NCBI GenBank assembly: GCA_002449955.1
Contig: DJYD01000046.1
Location: 3,391 to 67,390, forward strand
Direction: 5' to 3'
DNA length: 64,000 nucleotides
Source: Lachnospiraceae bacterium UBA6987
GTDB taxonomy: Bacteria; Bacillota; Clostridia; Lachnospirales; Lachnospiraceae
The notes under the pieces were generated by a model, which was not told the DNA's origin, did not search any database, and worked only from the letters and a program-made list of their open reading frames with translations. This document shows, one piece after another, positions 33,667 to 43,100 of this stretch. A program made the translations under genes and the position numbers. Positions within the stretch are counted from its first letter, which is position 1, and each line of letters starts with the position of its first letter.

Positions 33667-36209
33667 TCCGTATCAGTGAACTGGATAAATATTACAATAA
33701 AGGCCAGGCCAATGAACTGCATGTCCTGAACCGGATCTCTCTGGAACTGCCGGACAAGGGCATGGTGGCGGTGTTCGGCCGCAGCGGCTGCGGCAAGACG
33801 ACGCTGCTCAATGTCTGCGGCGGGCTGGATAGCTTTTCCGGCGGCAGCGTGAACGTGAACGGCGCGGATATCCGCAAGGGTACCGATGCCCTGCGGAACC
33901 GGGAGATCGGCTATATCTTCCAGAACTATAATCTGAATCAGCTGGAAAACGTACAGGAAAATGTCGCTGACGCTTTGCGCCTTGTCGGTATGAAGGACGA
34001 AAAAGAGATCCGGAGGCGGACGGAAACGGCTCTTGCCGCCGTCGGCATGGCCAAGTATCGTCTGAGAAAGCCGGGTACCCTTTCGGGCGGACAGCAGCAG
34101 CGTGTGGCCATCGCGAGAGCTATCGTGAAAAATCCTCCGGTGATCCTGGCCGATGAGCCCACGGGCAATCTTGACGAGGCGAACACTCTCCTGGTCATGG
34201 ATATGCTCAGGAGTCTTGCGGACGAGCATCTGGTGGTGCTTGTGACGCATGAGGCGAAGCTGGTTGATCTTTACTGTGACCGCGTGATTGAACTGTCAGA
34301 CGGGCAGATCAAACGGATCTATGACAATGAGCACGTCTCCGGGCTGGATGCAGCGGGGCGTGATGAAATATGGCTCGGCGGCATGCCGAAAAACGAGACC
34401 GTCTGGCGCTACGCGGATGTGGAATACTACGGCGAGGCGCCGGAGCAGCCGCTGCATCTGATCGTGGTCAATCAGAACGGAAGATTTTTCCTGAAGGTGG
34501 AAAGTCCTGAGGTTCAGGTGCTGGATGAAAACAGTGAGATCCGCCTGCACGAGGGTGCCTATGAAGCCCGTCCCGAGGCAAAGCAGCGCAGCCTTCTTGA
34601 TCTGTCGGAACTGCCGCAGGTCAAGGCCGGTATCTGCGGCAGACTGTTTCATCTTAAAAATTCCCTGAAAAGCGGCTGGGATGCGATCTCGGCCAAGCAG
34701 AAAAAGAAGGGGAACCGCCTGCTCAGGGCGCTCATGCTGATGTTTGCTGCGATTATCGTGCTGATGTCGGCGAGCTTCGGTACGAGCTTCAGGGAACGCG
34801 CCGAGGCGGAGGCATCCGTCGCCGGAGATCTTTATTATATGGACATCGGTGGCAGCAGGCAGCTGGAACGGATCAAGCAGGCAGCCGGACCTGAAAACGG
34901 ATTTGACAGCCTGTATTACCTCAAAGGATACGGTGATATGACGCAGCCGCCGGAGTTTACCCTTGCACCGGGACATTTCATCACTTCCGCGGCCATGGAC
35001 AGCCCGCTTACGCTTAAGGCTTTCCCGATGAACCGTGATCTGCTGCCGGAAGGCATCACGCCGCTTGCGGGAGATGTGAAGGCCGAGGGCGCCATCCTGA
35101 CAAGAGCAGCGGCCGATGAGCTCCTTTCTGCTTCTACGGTCGGGTATATCCGGAACTACCGGGATCTGATCGGTCTTGAGTTATCGGGAAACCGTTACCG
35201 TGAAGACGGAGTGACGATGAAGATCGCTGCCGTTGTGGAAGGAAAGAGCAAAACCTTTTACACGGAGAATCTCCGGATCGCAGAATGGCTGATGAACAAT
35301 GATGAAGACCTTCCGCTTTACAGGGCTTCTGCGCTTGAAGGGTATGAGGCGGATTTACGTCCGGGCCATGTGACGGTGCTTGTCTACCTGCCGGAGCAGG
35401 CTTCCGGCGTCAAGGCAGGGGAAACCGTCTGGATCCGCGGTGTGGAGCTTACGGTTGACCGTGTCATAAATGCCTCGGAAAGCAAGAAGGAGCCGTTTTA
35501 TATCCCTTATGATGACGGAAGCGACGACGTACACTACGAGCCGCTGGTTTGGTATGATGTCTGCTACCTGCTGACTGATGAAGACTATGCACGGGTGATG
35601 CTTTCCCTTGGCCGCACAGATAAGAGGGTGACAACGATCCCGCTTTATGACCTGGACAGCAGTCAGGATCCCTTCCAGCGCTGGACAGCGGTCCTTCATG
35701 CAGCAGATACTGCCGCAGCGGACAAGGCCGCGGCAGCGCTCGAGGAAGACGGTATTGCTGCCATCACGCCTTCCGAGGCGCGCGAAGCGGTTATGAAGGA
35801 AGTCCGCGCTTCCACGAGAAGCCGTCTGATCTCGCTCGCGGTCATGTTAGTCATCATGTGTCTGTGCATGTATTTCATCATGCGGGCAGGCCTTATGAGC
35901 CGCGTGAAGGAGGTGGGCATTTACCGCGCGATCGGTGTGACGAAGGGGAACCTGATCTTCCGTTTCCTGATCGAGGCCCTGGTCTTATGTGCGGTGACCG
36001 TGCTCACAGGCTTCCTTGCCATGAGCCTTTTAATGCGCCACTGGGTCACGCATTCCGCACTGATGAAGATCCTTTTCCACTACCCGCTGTGGATGATGCT
36101 GCTCCTTTTCCTGCTGCTGGTCTTTCTCTGTGCTTTCTGCGGCGTACTGCCAGTTATGCTGCTGCTCAGGAAAACCCCTAGTGAAATACTGGCAAAGTAT
36201 GATATATAA
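33663..36209 (+). CDS. ABC transporter, fused ATPase-permease, second of a pair
   Basis: An 848-aa partner of the previous gene with the same order of parts. Walker A is GRSGCGKTT, signature LSGGQQQR, Walker [14 protein letters not shown] linker (about 230-340) leads to one membrane segment (about 355-375), an external region and three C-terminal membrane segments with the FtsX pattern '[15 protein letters not shown]'. It starts inside the stop of the first gene. The substrate cannot be told from sequence. Confidence 0.85.
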   Translation: MIRISELDKYYNKGQANELHVLNRISLELPDKGMVAVFGRSGCGKTTLLNVCGGLDSFSGGSVNVNGADIRKGTDALRNREIGYIFQNYNLNQLENVQENVADALRLVGMKDEKEIRRRTETALAAVGMAKYRLRKPGTLSGGQQQRVAIARAIVKNPPVILADEPTGNLDEANTLLVMDMLRSLADEHLVVLVTHEAKLVDLYCDRVIELSDGQIKRIYDNEHVSGLDAAGRDEIWLGGMPKNETVWRYADVEYYGEAPEQPLHLIVVNQNGRFFLKVESPEVQVLDENSEIRLHEGAYEARPEAKQRSLLDLSELPQVKAGICGRLFHLKNSLKSGWDAISAKQKKKGNRLLRALMLMFAAIIVLMSASFGTSFRERAEAEASVAGDLYYMDIGGSRQLERIKQAAGPENGFDSLYYLKGYGDMTQPPEFTLAPGHFITSAAMDSPLTLKAFPMNRDLLPEGITPLAGDVKAEGAILTRAAADELLSASTVGYIRNYRDLIGLELSGNRYREDGVTMKIAAVVEGKSKTFYTENLRIAEWLMNNDEDLPLYRASALEGYEADLRPGHVTVLVYLPEQASGVKAGETVWIRGVELTVDRVINASESKKEPFYIPYDDGSDDVHYEPLVWYDVCYLLTDEDYARVMLSLGRTDKRVTTIPLYDLDSSQDPFQRWTAVLHAADTAAADKAAAALEEDGIAAITPSEAREAVMKEVRASTRSRLISLAVMLVIMCLCMYFIMRAGLMSRVKEVGIYRAIGVTKGNLIFRFLIEALVLCAVTVLTGFLAMSLLMRHWVTHSALMKILFHYPLWMMLLLFLLLVFLCAFCGVLPVMLLLRKTPSEILAKYDI

Positions 36210-36259
36210 TAAGTGACCGCCAGAGGGCGTACCATCAAATGATAAACTTGGAGGATGCG

Positions 36260-36988
36260 ATGAAAGACAGTATCGTTAACTGGATCAGAGAGTATTTTGT
36301 TGCGCAGGGGAATCCGCCGGCCGTGGTCGGGATCTCCGGCGGGACGGATTCGTCGGTGACGGCGGCACTCCTTTGTGAGGCGCTAGGCCCGGACCGGGTC
36401 TACGGCGTGCTTATGCCCTGCGGTGAGCAGCACGACATCGACGTGTCGCTGGCGCTCGTTAAGCATCTGCAGATGCCATACCGCGTGGTCAATATTGCGG
36501 AACCGGTAAAGGCTCTGGCGAGCCTTGTCGGGGCGGCTATGGACTGCGATCCGAACGAGACGGATGCGTATAAAACAAATACCCCGGCCAGGGTGCGCAT
36601 GACGGTGCTTTACGGGATCTGCGCACTGCTCGGAGGGCGCGTGGCCAATACCTGCAATCTGTCGGAAGACTATGTCGGCTATTCGACCAAGTTTGGCGAT
36701 GCTGCGGGTGATTTCGCTGTGCTTTCTACCTTTACGAAGACAGAGGTCCGCGAAATCGGACGCGAGCTCGGCCTGCCGGCACTGTTCGTGGAAAAGGTAC
36801 CTGAAGACGGGATGAGCGGCCGATCGGATGAGGAAAAGCTCGGCTTTACCTATGAAGTCCTGGACCGTTACATCCGCACCGGCGAGATCGAAGATGAAGC
36901 CGTCAAGGCTAAGATCGACCGCATGCACAGAAATAATCTGCACAAATTACTGCCCATGCCGGGCTACGGCAAGGAGGAAACAAAATGA
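36260..36988 (+). CDS. nadE: NAD+ synthase (ammonia-dependent)
   Basis: Amidates nicotinate adenine dinucleotide to NAD+. I chose the ATG at 36260, which has GGAGG five bases upstream; an in-frame ATG at 36239 lacks a site. The 242-aa length fits the ammonia-using form without a glutaminase domain. The P-loop is GISGGTDSSV, and 'NLSEDYVGYSTKFGDAAGD' is the substrate loop. The stop overlaps the pncB start (ATGA). Confidence 0.94.
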   Translation: MKDSIVNWIREYFVAQGNPPAVVGISGGTDSSVTAALLCEALGPDRVYGVLMPCGEQHDIDVSLALVKHLQMPYRVVNIAEPVKALASLVGAAMDCDPNETDAYKTNTPARVRMTVLYGICALLGGRVANTCNLSEDYVGYSTKFGDAAGDFAVLSTFTKTEVREIGRELGLPALFVEKVPEDGMSGRSDEEKLGFTYEVLDRYIRTGEIEDEAVKAKIDRMHRNNLHKLLPMPGYGKEETK

Positions 36989-38193
36989 AACTTGACCCTA
37001 TCGTTGTATCGCTGCTAGATACTGATCTCTACAAGTTCAATATGAATCAGGTGATTTTCCACAAGCACACCAACCTGGTTGGGGAGTATCATTTTAAATG
37101 CCGCAACGAAGGCGTGGTTTTCACTCCGGAGATGCTTGAGGAAATCAATGCTCAGATCGACCATCTCTGCAGCCTGAAATTCAGAAAGCCGGAGCTCGAC
37201 TATCTGCGCAGCATCCGCTTCATCAAAAATGACTATGTGGAATTCCTGAGGCTCTGGCATCCGATCCGTGACTACGTAACAACCTCGCTGTCTGAGAAAG
37301 GGGAGCTGACCGTGCATGTGGACGGCCCGCTATTCTCCGCGATGCAGTTTGAAATCTATCTGCTCGAGATCATCAATGAAGTCTATTTCCGCTTCAGTTA
37401 TGATTACGAGGAGCTGCTTGCCTCGGCAAAGAAGCGCCTGGAAGATAAAATCGAAGCCTTCCAGGACAAGAAATACACGTTCAAATTCGCAGAATTCGGC
37501 TGCAGAAGACGCCTCTCCCGTGAGTTTGAGGGCTATGCGATCGAGATGCTCGCGAAGGAAACACAGAATTTGGTCGGCACCTCCAATGTCTACTTTGCCT
37601 GGAAGCTCGGCCTGACCCCGATCGGAACCTACGCACATGAATACGTGCAGATGTACCAGGGGATCGATTCCATCCCGCTTGCCTATACCAACCACTATGC
37701 GATGGAGGACTGGTACGATGAGTACCGGGGCGATAACGGAACGGCACTTACGGATACGATCACGACGGATCTGTTCCTGAAGGATTTCAACCGCAGCATG
37801 GTCAACAACTATTCCGGCGTGCGCCACGACTCCGGCGATCCCTTTGCCTGGGGCGAAAAAATGATCGCCCACTACAAACGCTACGGCGTGGATCCGCGCA
37901 CGAAGACGCTGCTGTTTTCAGACAGCCTGAATTTTGATAAGGCGCAGCGGATTTATGATTATTTCAAGGACCGCGTCCGCGTTGCCTTCGGCATCGGAAC
38001 CTTTGTGGCCAACGATACCTTTGCCGAGCCGCTCAACATTGTCATCAAGCTGCAGTATGTCAACGGCAGACCGGTTGCCAAGCTCTCGGATGCACCGGGC
38101 AAAACGATGTGCGACGATGAAGCTTATGAGCAGTATCTGGAAAATGCCGTGCGCTTCCGCATGGAACGGGAAAAGAAAGTAGGCAACACGTGA
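36985..38193 (+). CDS. pncB: Nicotinate phosphoribosyltransferase
   Basis: Converts nicotinate and PRPP to nicotinate mononucleotide, the first salvage step. The 402-aa protein starts with 'LLDTDLYKFNMNQVIF', the PncB substrate-binding start; the phosphate loop region has 'RHDSGDPFAWGEK' and 'FGIGTF', with the conserved active-site His in 'GVRHDSGD'. It overlaps nadE by four bases and the next gene by four (GTGA), so all three are translated together. Confidence 0.95.
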   Translation: MKLDPIVVSLLDTDLYKFNMNQVIFHKHTNLVGEYHFKCRNEGVVFTPEMLEEINAQIDHLCSLKFRKPELDYLRSIRFIKNDYVEFLRLWHPIRDYVTTSLSEKGELTVHVDGPLFSAMQFEIYLLEIINEVYFRFSYDYEELLASAKKRLEDKIEAFQDKKYTFKFAEFGCRRRLSREFEGYAIEMLAKETQNLVGTSNVYFAWKLGLTPIGTYAHEYVQMYQGIDSIPLAYTNHYAMEDWYDEYRGDNGTALTDTITTDLFLKDFNRSMVNNYSGVRHDSGDPFAWGEKMIAHYKRYGVDPRTKTLLFSDSLNFDKAQRIYDYFKDRVRVAFGIGTFVANDTFAEPLNIVIKLQYVNGRPVAKLSDAPGKTMCDDEAYEQYLENAVRFRMEREKKVGNT

Positions 38194-38783
38194 AACCGTA
38201 TCATCTGGGGCTGGTCCTGGGGCGTTTTCAGGGCCTGCATATCGGCCATGAGGCGGTCATCCGAAAGGCGCTGTCGCTTTGTGACAGGGTCATCGTGTTA
38301 ATCGGTTCGGCGGATAAATCCGGGACGAGTCACGATCCCTTTCCGGAATCGCTAAGGAGGGAAATGCTGGAGGCGGTATTTCCGAGACTGTCAAAAAACG
38401 GCAGACTGATCCTGCAGCCATTGAATGATCTTGGGGTGGGGAATGTGCCTGCCTGGGGCGATTATGTGTTAAGCAGCGCCCGGGAAGCGGCAGGGGAAGT
38501 TGACTGTGTCGTCTACGGCGATGAGGATAAATGCAGAACCTGGTTCCCGAATCATCCGGACTTGAGATATGTTTCTCTGAATCGGTCGCTTATCGACGTG
38601 AATGCGACAAAACTGAGGAAAATTATCCTGGATGGCGATGAAGCAGCCTACCGGAAATACACGGCAAAGGGACTGCATGCGTATTTTCCGCAGTTAAGAG
38701 GAATACTGAGGGAAATCGCAGAAAAGGAAAAGATGAGTCCCGCTCCCGCGCAACAAAGCTATGCCTGTGACGACAAAGTGTAG
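38190..38783 (+). CDS. Nicotinamide/nicotinate mononucleotide adenylyltransferase, NadM/NadR-like
   Basis: Nucleotidyltransferase of 197 aa that should adenylate nicotinate (or nicotinamide) mononucleotide. The GTG start overlaps the pncB stop. Family motifs are GRFQGLHIGHEAV (the GxFxPxHxGH class) at the N-terminus and 'SLIDVNATKLRK', which stands for the ISSTxxR site. The pattern 'IGSADKSGTSHDPF' is the archaeal NadM/NadR style, not NadD. Together with PncB and NadE it completes nicotinate to NAD+ in one operon, so NaMN is the expected substrate here. Confidence 0.82.
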   Translation: MKPYHLGLVLGRFQGLHIGHEAVIRKALSLCDRVIVLIGSADKSGTSHDPFPESLRREMLEAVFPRLSKNGRLILQPLNDLGVGNVPAWGDYVLSSAREAAGEVDCVVYGDEDKCRTWFPNHPDLRYVSLNRSLIDVNATKLRKIILDGDEAAYRKYTAKGLHAYFPQLRGILREIAEKEKMSPAPAQQSYACDDKV

Positions 38784-38852
38784 CGCGGTGTTGCATAAAA
38801 GCTGATTCCGCATCTGCGGAGGTATGATACAATTTTATCTGGGTACATGAGG

Positions 38853-38886
38853 AAGATGTCATCGGCGGAAACGCCGGCGGCATCTT
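38853..38886 (+). terminator. Terminator of the NAD salvage operon
   Basis: A 15-bp stem (38853-38867 with 38872-38886, one mismatch and two G-T pairs) capped by a GAAA tetraloop, then TTT. Confidence 0.75.
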
Positions 38887-38953
38887 TTTGTGTGCGCAGA
38901 AGCAGGGGTAAGACCCGGGGGCGCGGTATCAGGCAGAAAGGGAAAAGCTGCGG

Positions 38954-40141
38954 GTGAACCATATGACGATCCGGAAGAAAAGGAAAAAGGTAAAAAAACG
39001 GCTGGGCTTTATGACGGCGCTCTGGATGGCGCTGCTGTCCCTTTGCCTGGCAGCCTGCGGCAGTAACTCTGCACGCGGAACGCAGCAGGAGAGCAACCCG
39101 CAGGCGGAATGTGAGGCGTCGCAGGCGGACCACATGGAAGCGGAAGAGAGCTGCCTGTCGGGGGAAATGACAGAGCCGCCCAAGGATACGGCGGACCTGT
39201 CAGTGGGTACTATGGATCCGTCAAAGGCATCAAGGCAAACGGAAAGAGACCTGTCACGGGCGGAAACCCTGCCGCCAGGAGAGGAGACCCGGCTGTCACA
39301 GGCTGACTCCGCGGCCGTAAATGCAGATCCGTCTGCGCATATGGCGGACACGGTAACGGAAGCGTCACTTCCTGCATCCGAGGCGCGGCCTGCCGCGTCA
39401 GCTCCGGCGGCACCTCCCTCCGGGGCAGCGCCGGCAGGCCCGTCATCACCCGCACCTCCTGCTGAGACGGCAGCGGCAAAGCCGCCTGCCCCTGTTCCCA
39501 CATCCAAGGCGGCGCCGGAAAGCTCGTCCGTCTCTGCGCCGGTAAAGCCGCAAATTCCAGCGCCGACGACACCGCCGCCTGCACCGTCTCCGTCTGCATG
39601 CCGCCATCGATACCGAAGTACGGTGATCCGGGAGGCTGGCTGCGCTTATCCCGGCCTGCGTGTGTACAGCTGCGCAGAATGCGGAAAACAGTATGAGGAA
39701 AATATTCCGGCGACAGGCCTTCACAACTGGCGCGAGCTCACGAAAACCATCCACCATGAAGCGCGCACGCACATTGTCCATCATGAAGCGCAGAGCCATA
39801 CGGAGTGGATCGTGGATGAGGAAGCCTGGGAAGAGCCGGTCACGGAGCTGCACAGCTTCTGCAACGGCTGCGGCGAGGATCTGACGGTTCTGTTGAAGAC
39901 CGGGCAGATCGAAGACTACAGCGATCATGCCATGCAGCATGTGGAAAGAGGGGAGATGGCTCCCGGCTATCACATGGAGGAAGTTGTTATCCGGGTGATT
40001 TATCACGAAGAGATCGGGCATGAGGAAACGGTGATTGATGTTCCGGCATGGGACGAAACGGTCATTGATGAACCGGCCTGGGATGAGACGCAGGTCTGCG
40101 GCCATGAGTGCACCGTCTGCGGAAAGATCACAGAAGAATAA
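38954..40141 (+). CDS. Proline/alanine-rich lipoprotein with Cys/His-rich C-terminal domain
   Basis: A 395-aa lipoprotein of unknown role. A basic N-terminus and hydrophobic segment end in LAAC. The GTG at 38954 and the ATG three codons later are both possible starts; neither has a strong ribosome site. Residues about 45-215 are a Pro/Ala/Ser/Thr-rich, likely disordered stalk. The C-terminal domain (about 215-395) has several CxxC pairs, HHEA repeats and a tandem 'VIDVPAWDET/VIDEPAWDET' unit, and may bind metal. The next gene, the VaFE adhesin, follows 26 bp later, so the two are probably co-expressed at the cell surface. Confidence 0.6.
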   Translation: MNHMTIRKKRKKVKKRLGFMTALWMALLSLCLAACGSNSARGTQQESNPQAECEASQADHMEAEESCLSGEMTEPPKDTADLSVGTMDPSKASRQTERDLSRAETLPPGEETRLSQADSAAVNADPSAHMADTVTEASLPASEARPAASAPAAPPSGAAPAGPSSPAPPAETAAAKPPAPVPTSKAAPESSSVSAPVKPQIPAPTTPPPAPSPSACRHRYRSTVIREAGCAYPGLRVYSCAECGKQYEENIPATGLHNWRELTKTIHHEARTHIVHHEAQSHTEWIVDEEAWEEPVTELHSFCNGCGEDLTVLLKTGQIEDYSDHAMQHVERGEMAPGYHMEEVVIRVIYHEEIGHEETVIDVPAWDETVIDEPAWDETQVCGHECTVCGKITEE

Positions 40142-40167
40142 TTTTACATAGAGAAAAAGGAGAAGCA

Positions 40168-43100
40168 ATGAAAACCAGACCAAAGGGCAAAAGAAATCTG
40201 CGGGCGGCAGCGCTCATAATGCTCATCATTCTGACGCTGTGCGCTCCGGCAGCTCTCGTAAAAGCGGCTGACGGCGACATCAAAGCCAATCATGGTGCAG
40301 TCAAAATCTACAATTATGACTACGATAAGCTGGTCACCCGCCTTGCGAAGAAATACCCCGCCGTGTTCAAGTCGGCTACGGTATATAACGCGGCAACACA
40401 CGCGGAGGTGGGAACCGTGACAGCCATGCGTGTTCTGATCACGAATTCGAAGAACCATACACAGGGCGGAAACTCAGGGGTTACCGTGCAATACATTAAC
40501 GGTACCTCGCGCAGTACGAGCAACTGGGCGCAGGGACTCGGCAACTTTGAAGCGAAGGAATATTTCATGGTCAACGGCCATCCGGGCTATTGTTTTGACT
40601 GGGCAACGCCTTCCGCTGCCGGCTCACATGTCCTGAGCGCCACCCTTGCGGATGCCGGGATCACAGTCGGCACCGGAACAGATGTGATGAAGCTTGCGCA
40701 GGCAGCCAAGATGCTGACAAAGAACAACTATGCCCTGATTACGGACAACGCCTCAGCCATCGCAAAGGGCATCAGTATTGCGGCCTACAATGACCCGAGC
40801 AATCCGGGCCTTTCCCATGGAGCCGTCAGCATCGCCAAAAATGACGTGGCTTCGCTCCTGAAGGACACGACGGCAGACGGGCTTGCCTTTAAGCGCGCCC
40901 TGGTACAGATGTTAGTCTGGGGAAAGATGAATGCCATGTCCTTCGGCGATTATTTTTATTCTTTCTACGGGGCGGAATCCTATGTCAATAAGGAAGGGCA
41001 GGTCATAGAGGGGGAAACCACGGTCATGCTTCCGGCTATCGGCTATGCCAGCATTATTGATCTGGACAGGATGTATACGATCGGGCTGAATGCATGGGAG
41101 CAGCAATCCACGGGATCTTCCGCGGATTATCAGTATGAGTATGCGCTGACAGTCGGCAAGCCCTTTACGGTCCCTGCAGCTGATACCGGACGCATCGTCA
41201 AAATCATCGAGGCAAACGGCGGAAAGATCGAGGCCGGCGGCTCGGTGAAGGTCAGTGTGAGCGCCGATAAAAAGACCGTGACGCTGACGGCTACAAAGGA
41301 ACTATCTGACTGGACGGGCTGGCTCAGCGCCTCTGATTCATCCAGCATGATCTATTCGTCCAAACCTTATAATCCCTCTGCCCCCGGCAAGACGGGATCC
41401 GGGCAGTTCATCGTTGACGTATCGGAAATGGTCTATATGCGCGCCCGCGTGAAGGCGGCGCTGCCTGTTGGCACGGTAAAGGTCGTGAAATCATCTGCAG
41501 ATGCGGCGATGACAGACAATAATCCCTGCTATTCTCTGGCCGGGGCAAAATACAGCATTTACACCGACAGCGCGTGCAGCAGTCCTGCCAGGGATGCCGG
41601 CGGAAAAAACGCCGTCTTAACGACCGGGGCAGATGGCAGATCGGACAGCGTCACGCTCACAGCCGGAACCTATTGGATCAAGGAGACATCGCCAGGCAAA
41701 GGCTACGGGCTTTCCGCGGGGTCGTACAAGTTTACGGTAGCAGACGGCGAAGAGAAGACGCTCACGGCGTCCCAGAGCGCGGTCTTCAAAGATCCGCCCT
41801 TAAATGACCCTATGGGGATCATTCTGGAAAAGACGGCCGCAAAGACTTACGAAGGCGCCGATTTCGACCTGTCCGGAGCTGAGTATACCGTCAGATTTTA
41901 CGCGGGACAATACACGAAAGAAACCCTTCCGGCTGCAGCGGATGCAAGCTGGGTCATTGCGACAAAAAAGGTCGGAAATGCATACAGAGCCATGCTGCGG
42001 GACGGATATGTGCTGTCCGGAAGTGCGGTGTACGGAACGGATGCCGCAGGGTATTTCATCATCCCGCTAGGAACGCTAACCATTGAGGAGACGAAGGCAC
42101 CTGCCGGCTTTAAGCTTGAAGGCTCTTCGCTGCAGCTGATGAACGGAGACGGCTCGGATGCATCGGATGGTCTGGTACTGTTTAATCTTATCTCACAAAA
42201 TGATTCCGTTTATGTAAAAAGCGGCAATGTGACCGACGATACGGAAGAGGGCATCCGGATTCTCCAGAAGGAAACGGTGGCCTCTGCCGTTGTGAAGCTC
42301 ATGAAAACTTCGGACGACGGAGCTGTGTCCGGGATCTCCTTTACGCTTTCCGGAACGCTCACGGCCGGCGGGACGTACAGCGAGACAAAGACAACGGACG
42401 ATAGCGGCACCATTGATTTCGGCGAGCTTCCCTACGGCACCTATACGCTGACAGAAAACCTGAGCAAGGCGCAGGCAAAGTATTATGTGGCTGACGCGCC
42501 GAAGACGTTTACCCTTGACGCAGATACGGCCACCCCTTACACCGTAAGCTTTCACAACAGCCTGAAGCGCGGTTCCCTAAACTTTACCAAGACGCTGGAG
42601 AGCACAGGAGCGCCCCTTGCCAATATCCCGTGGAAGCTGACCAACACCGAAACGAATGAGACGCATTATTTCCTTACGGATGAAGACGGTGTATTTGACT
42701 CGGAACGCGGTACGCACAGCAAGGATACGAACAGTGCGGATGGGGTTCTCTCCCGCTACACCCCGGATACGGATATCGTTCCGGATGCGGTGATTCAGGA
42801 GCTTGCAGCGGGCGGAGCGGCTTCCTATGGCGTATGGTTTGGCAAAGGAAACCCGGACGATACGAAGAAGGCCCTGCCTGTCGGCAGCTACAAGCTTGAG
42901 GAGATGAAAACCGAACGCACGAAAACGCTTGTGATGGCGTCTGTGACCTTCGACGTGACCGAAGACGGCCAGGCCGCAGCCCTTGGCAGCATCGTGAATA
43001 ACGAGCTCAGCATAGGAACGGAAGCCACCGACTCTGTGAGCGGAACGCACAATGCTTACGCCGCAGCGCATACGGTCATTGCTGACACTGTGACCTACAG

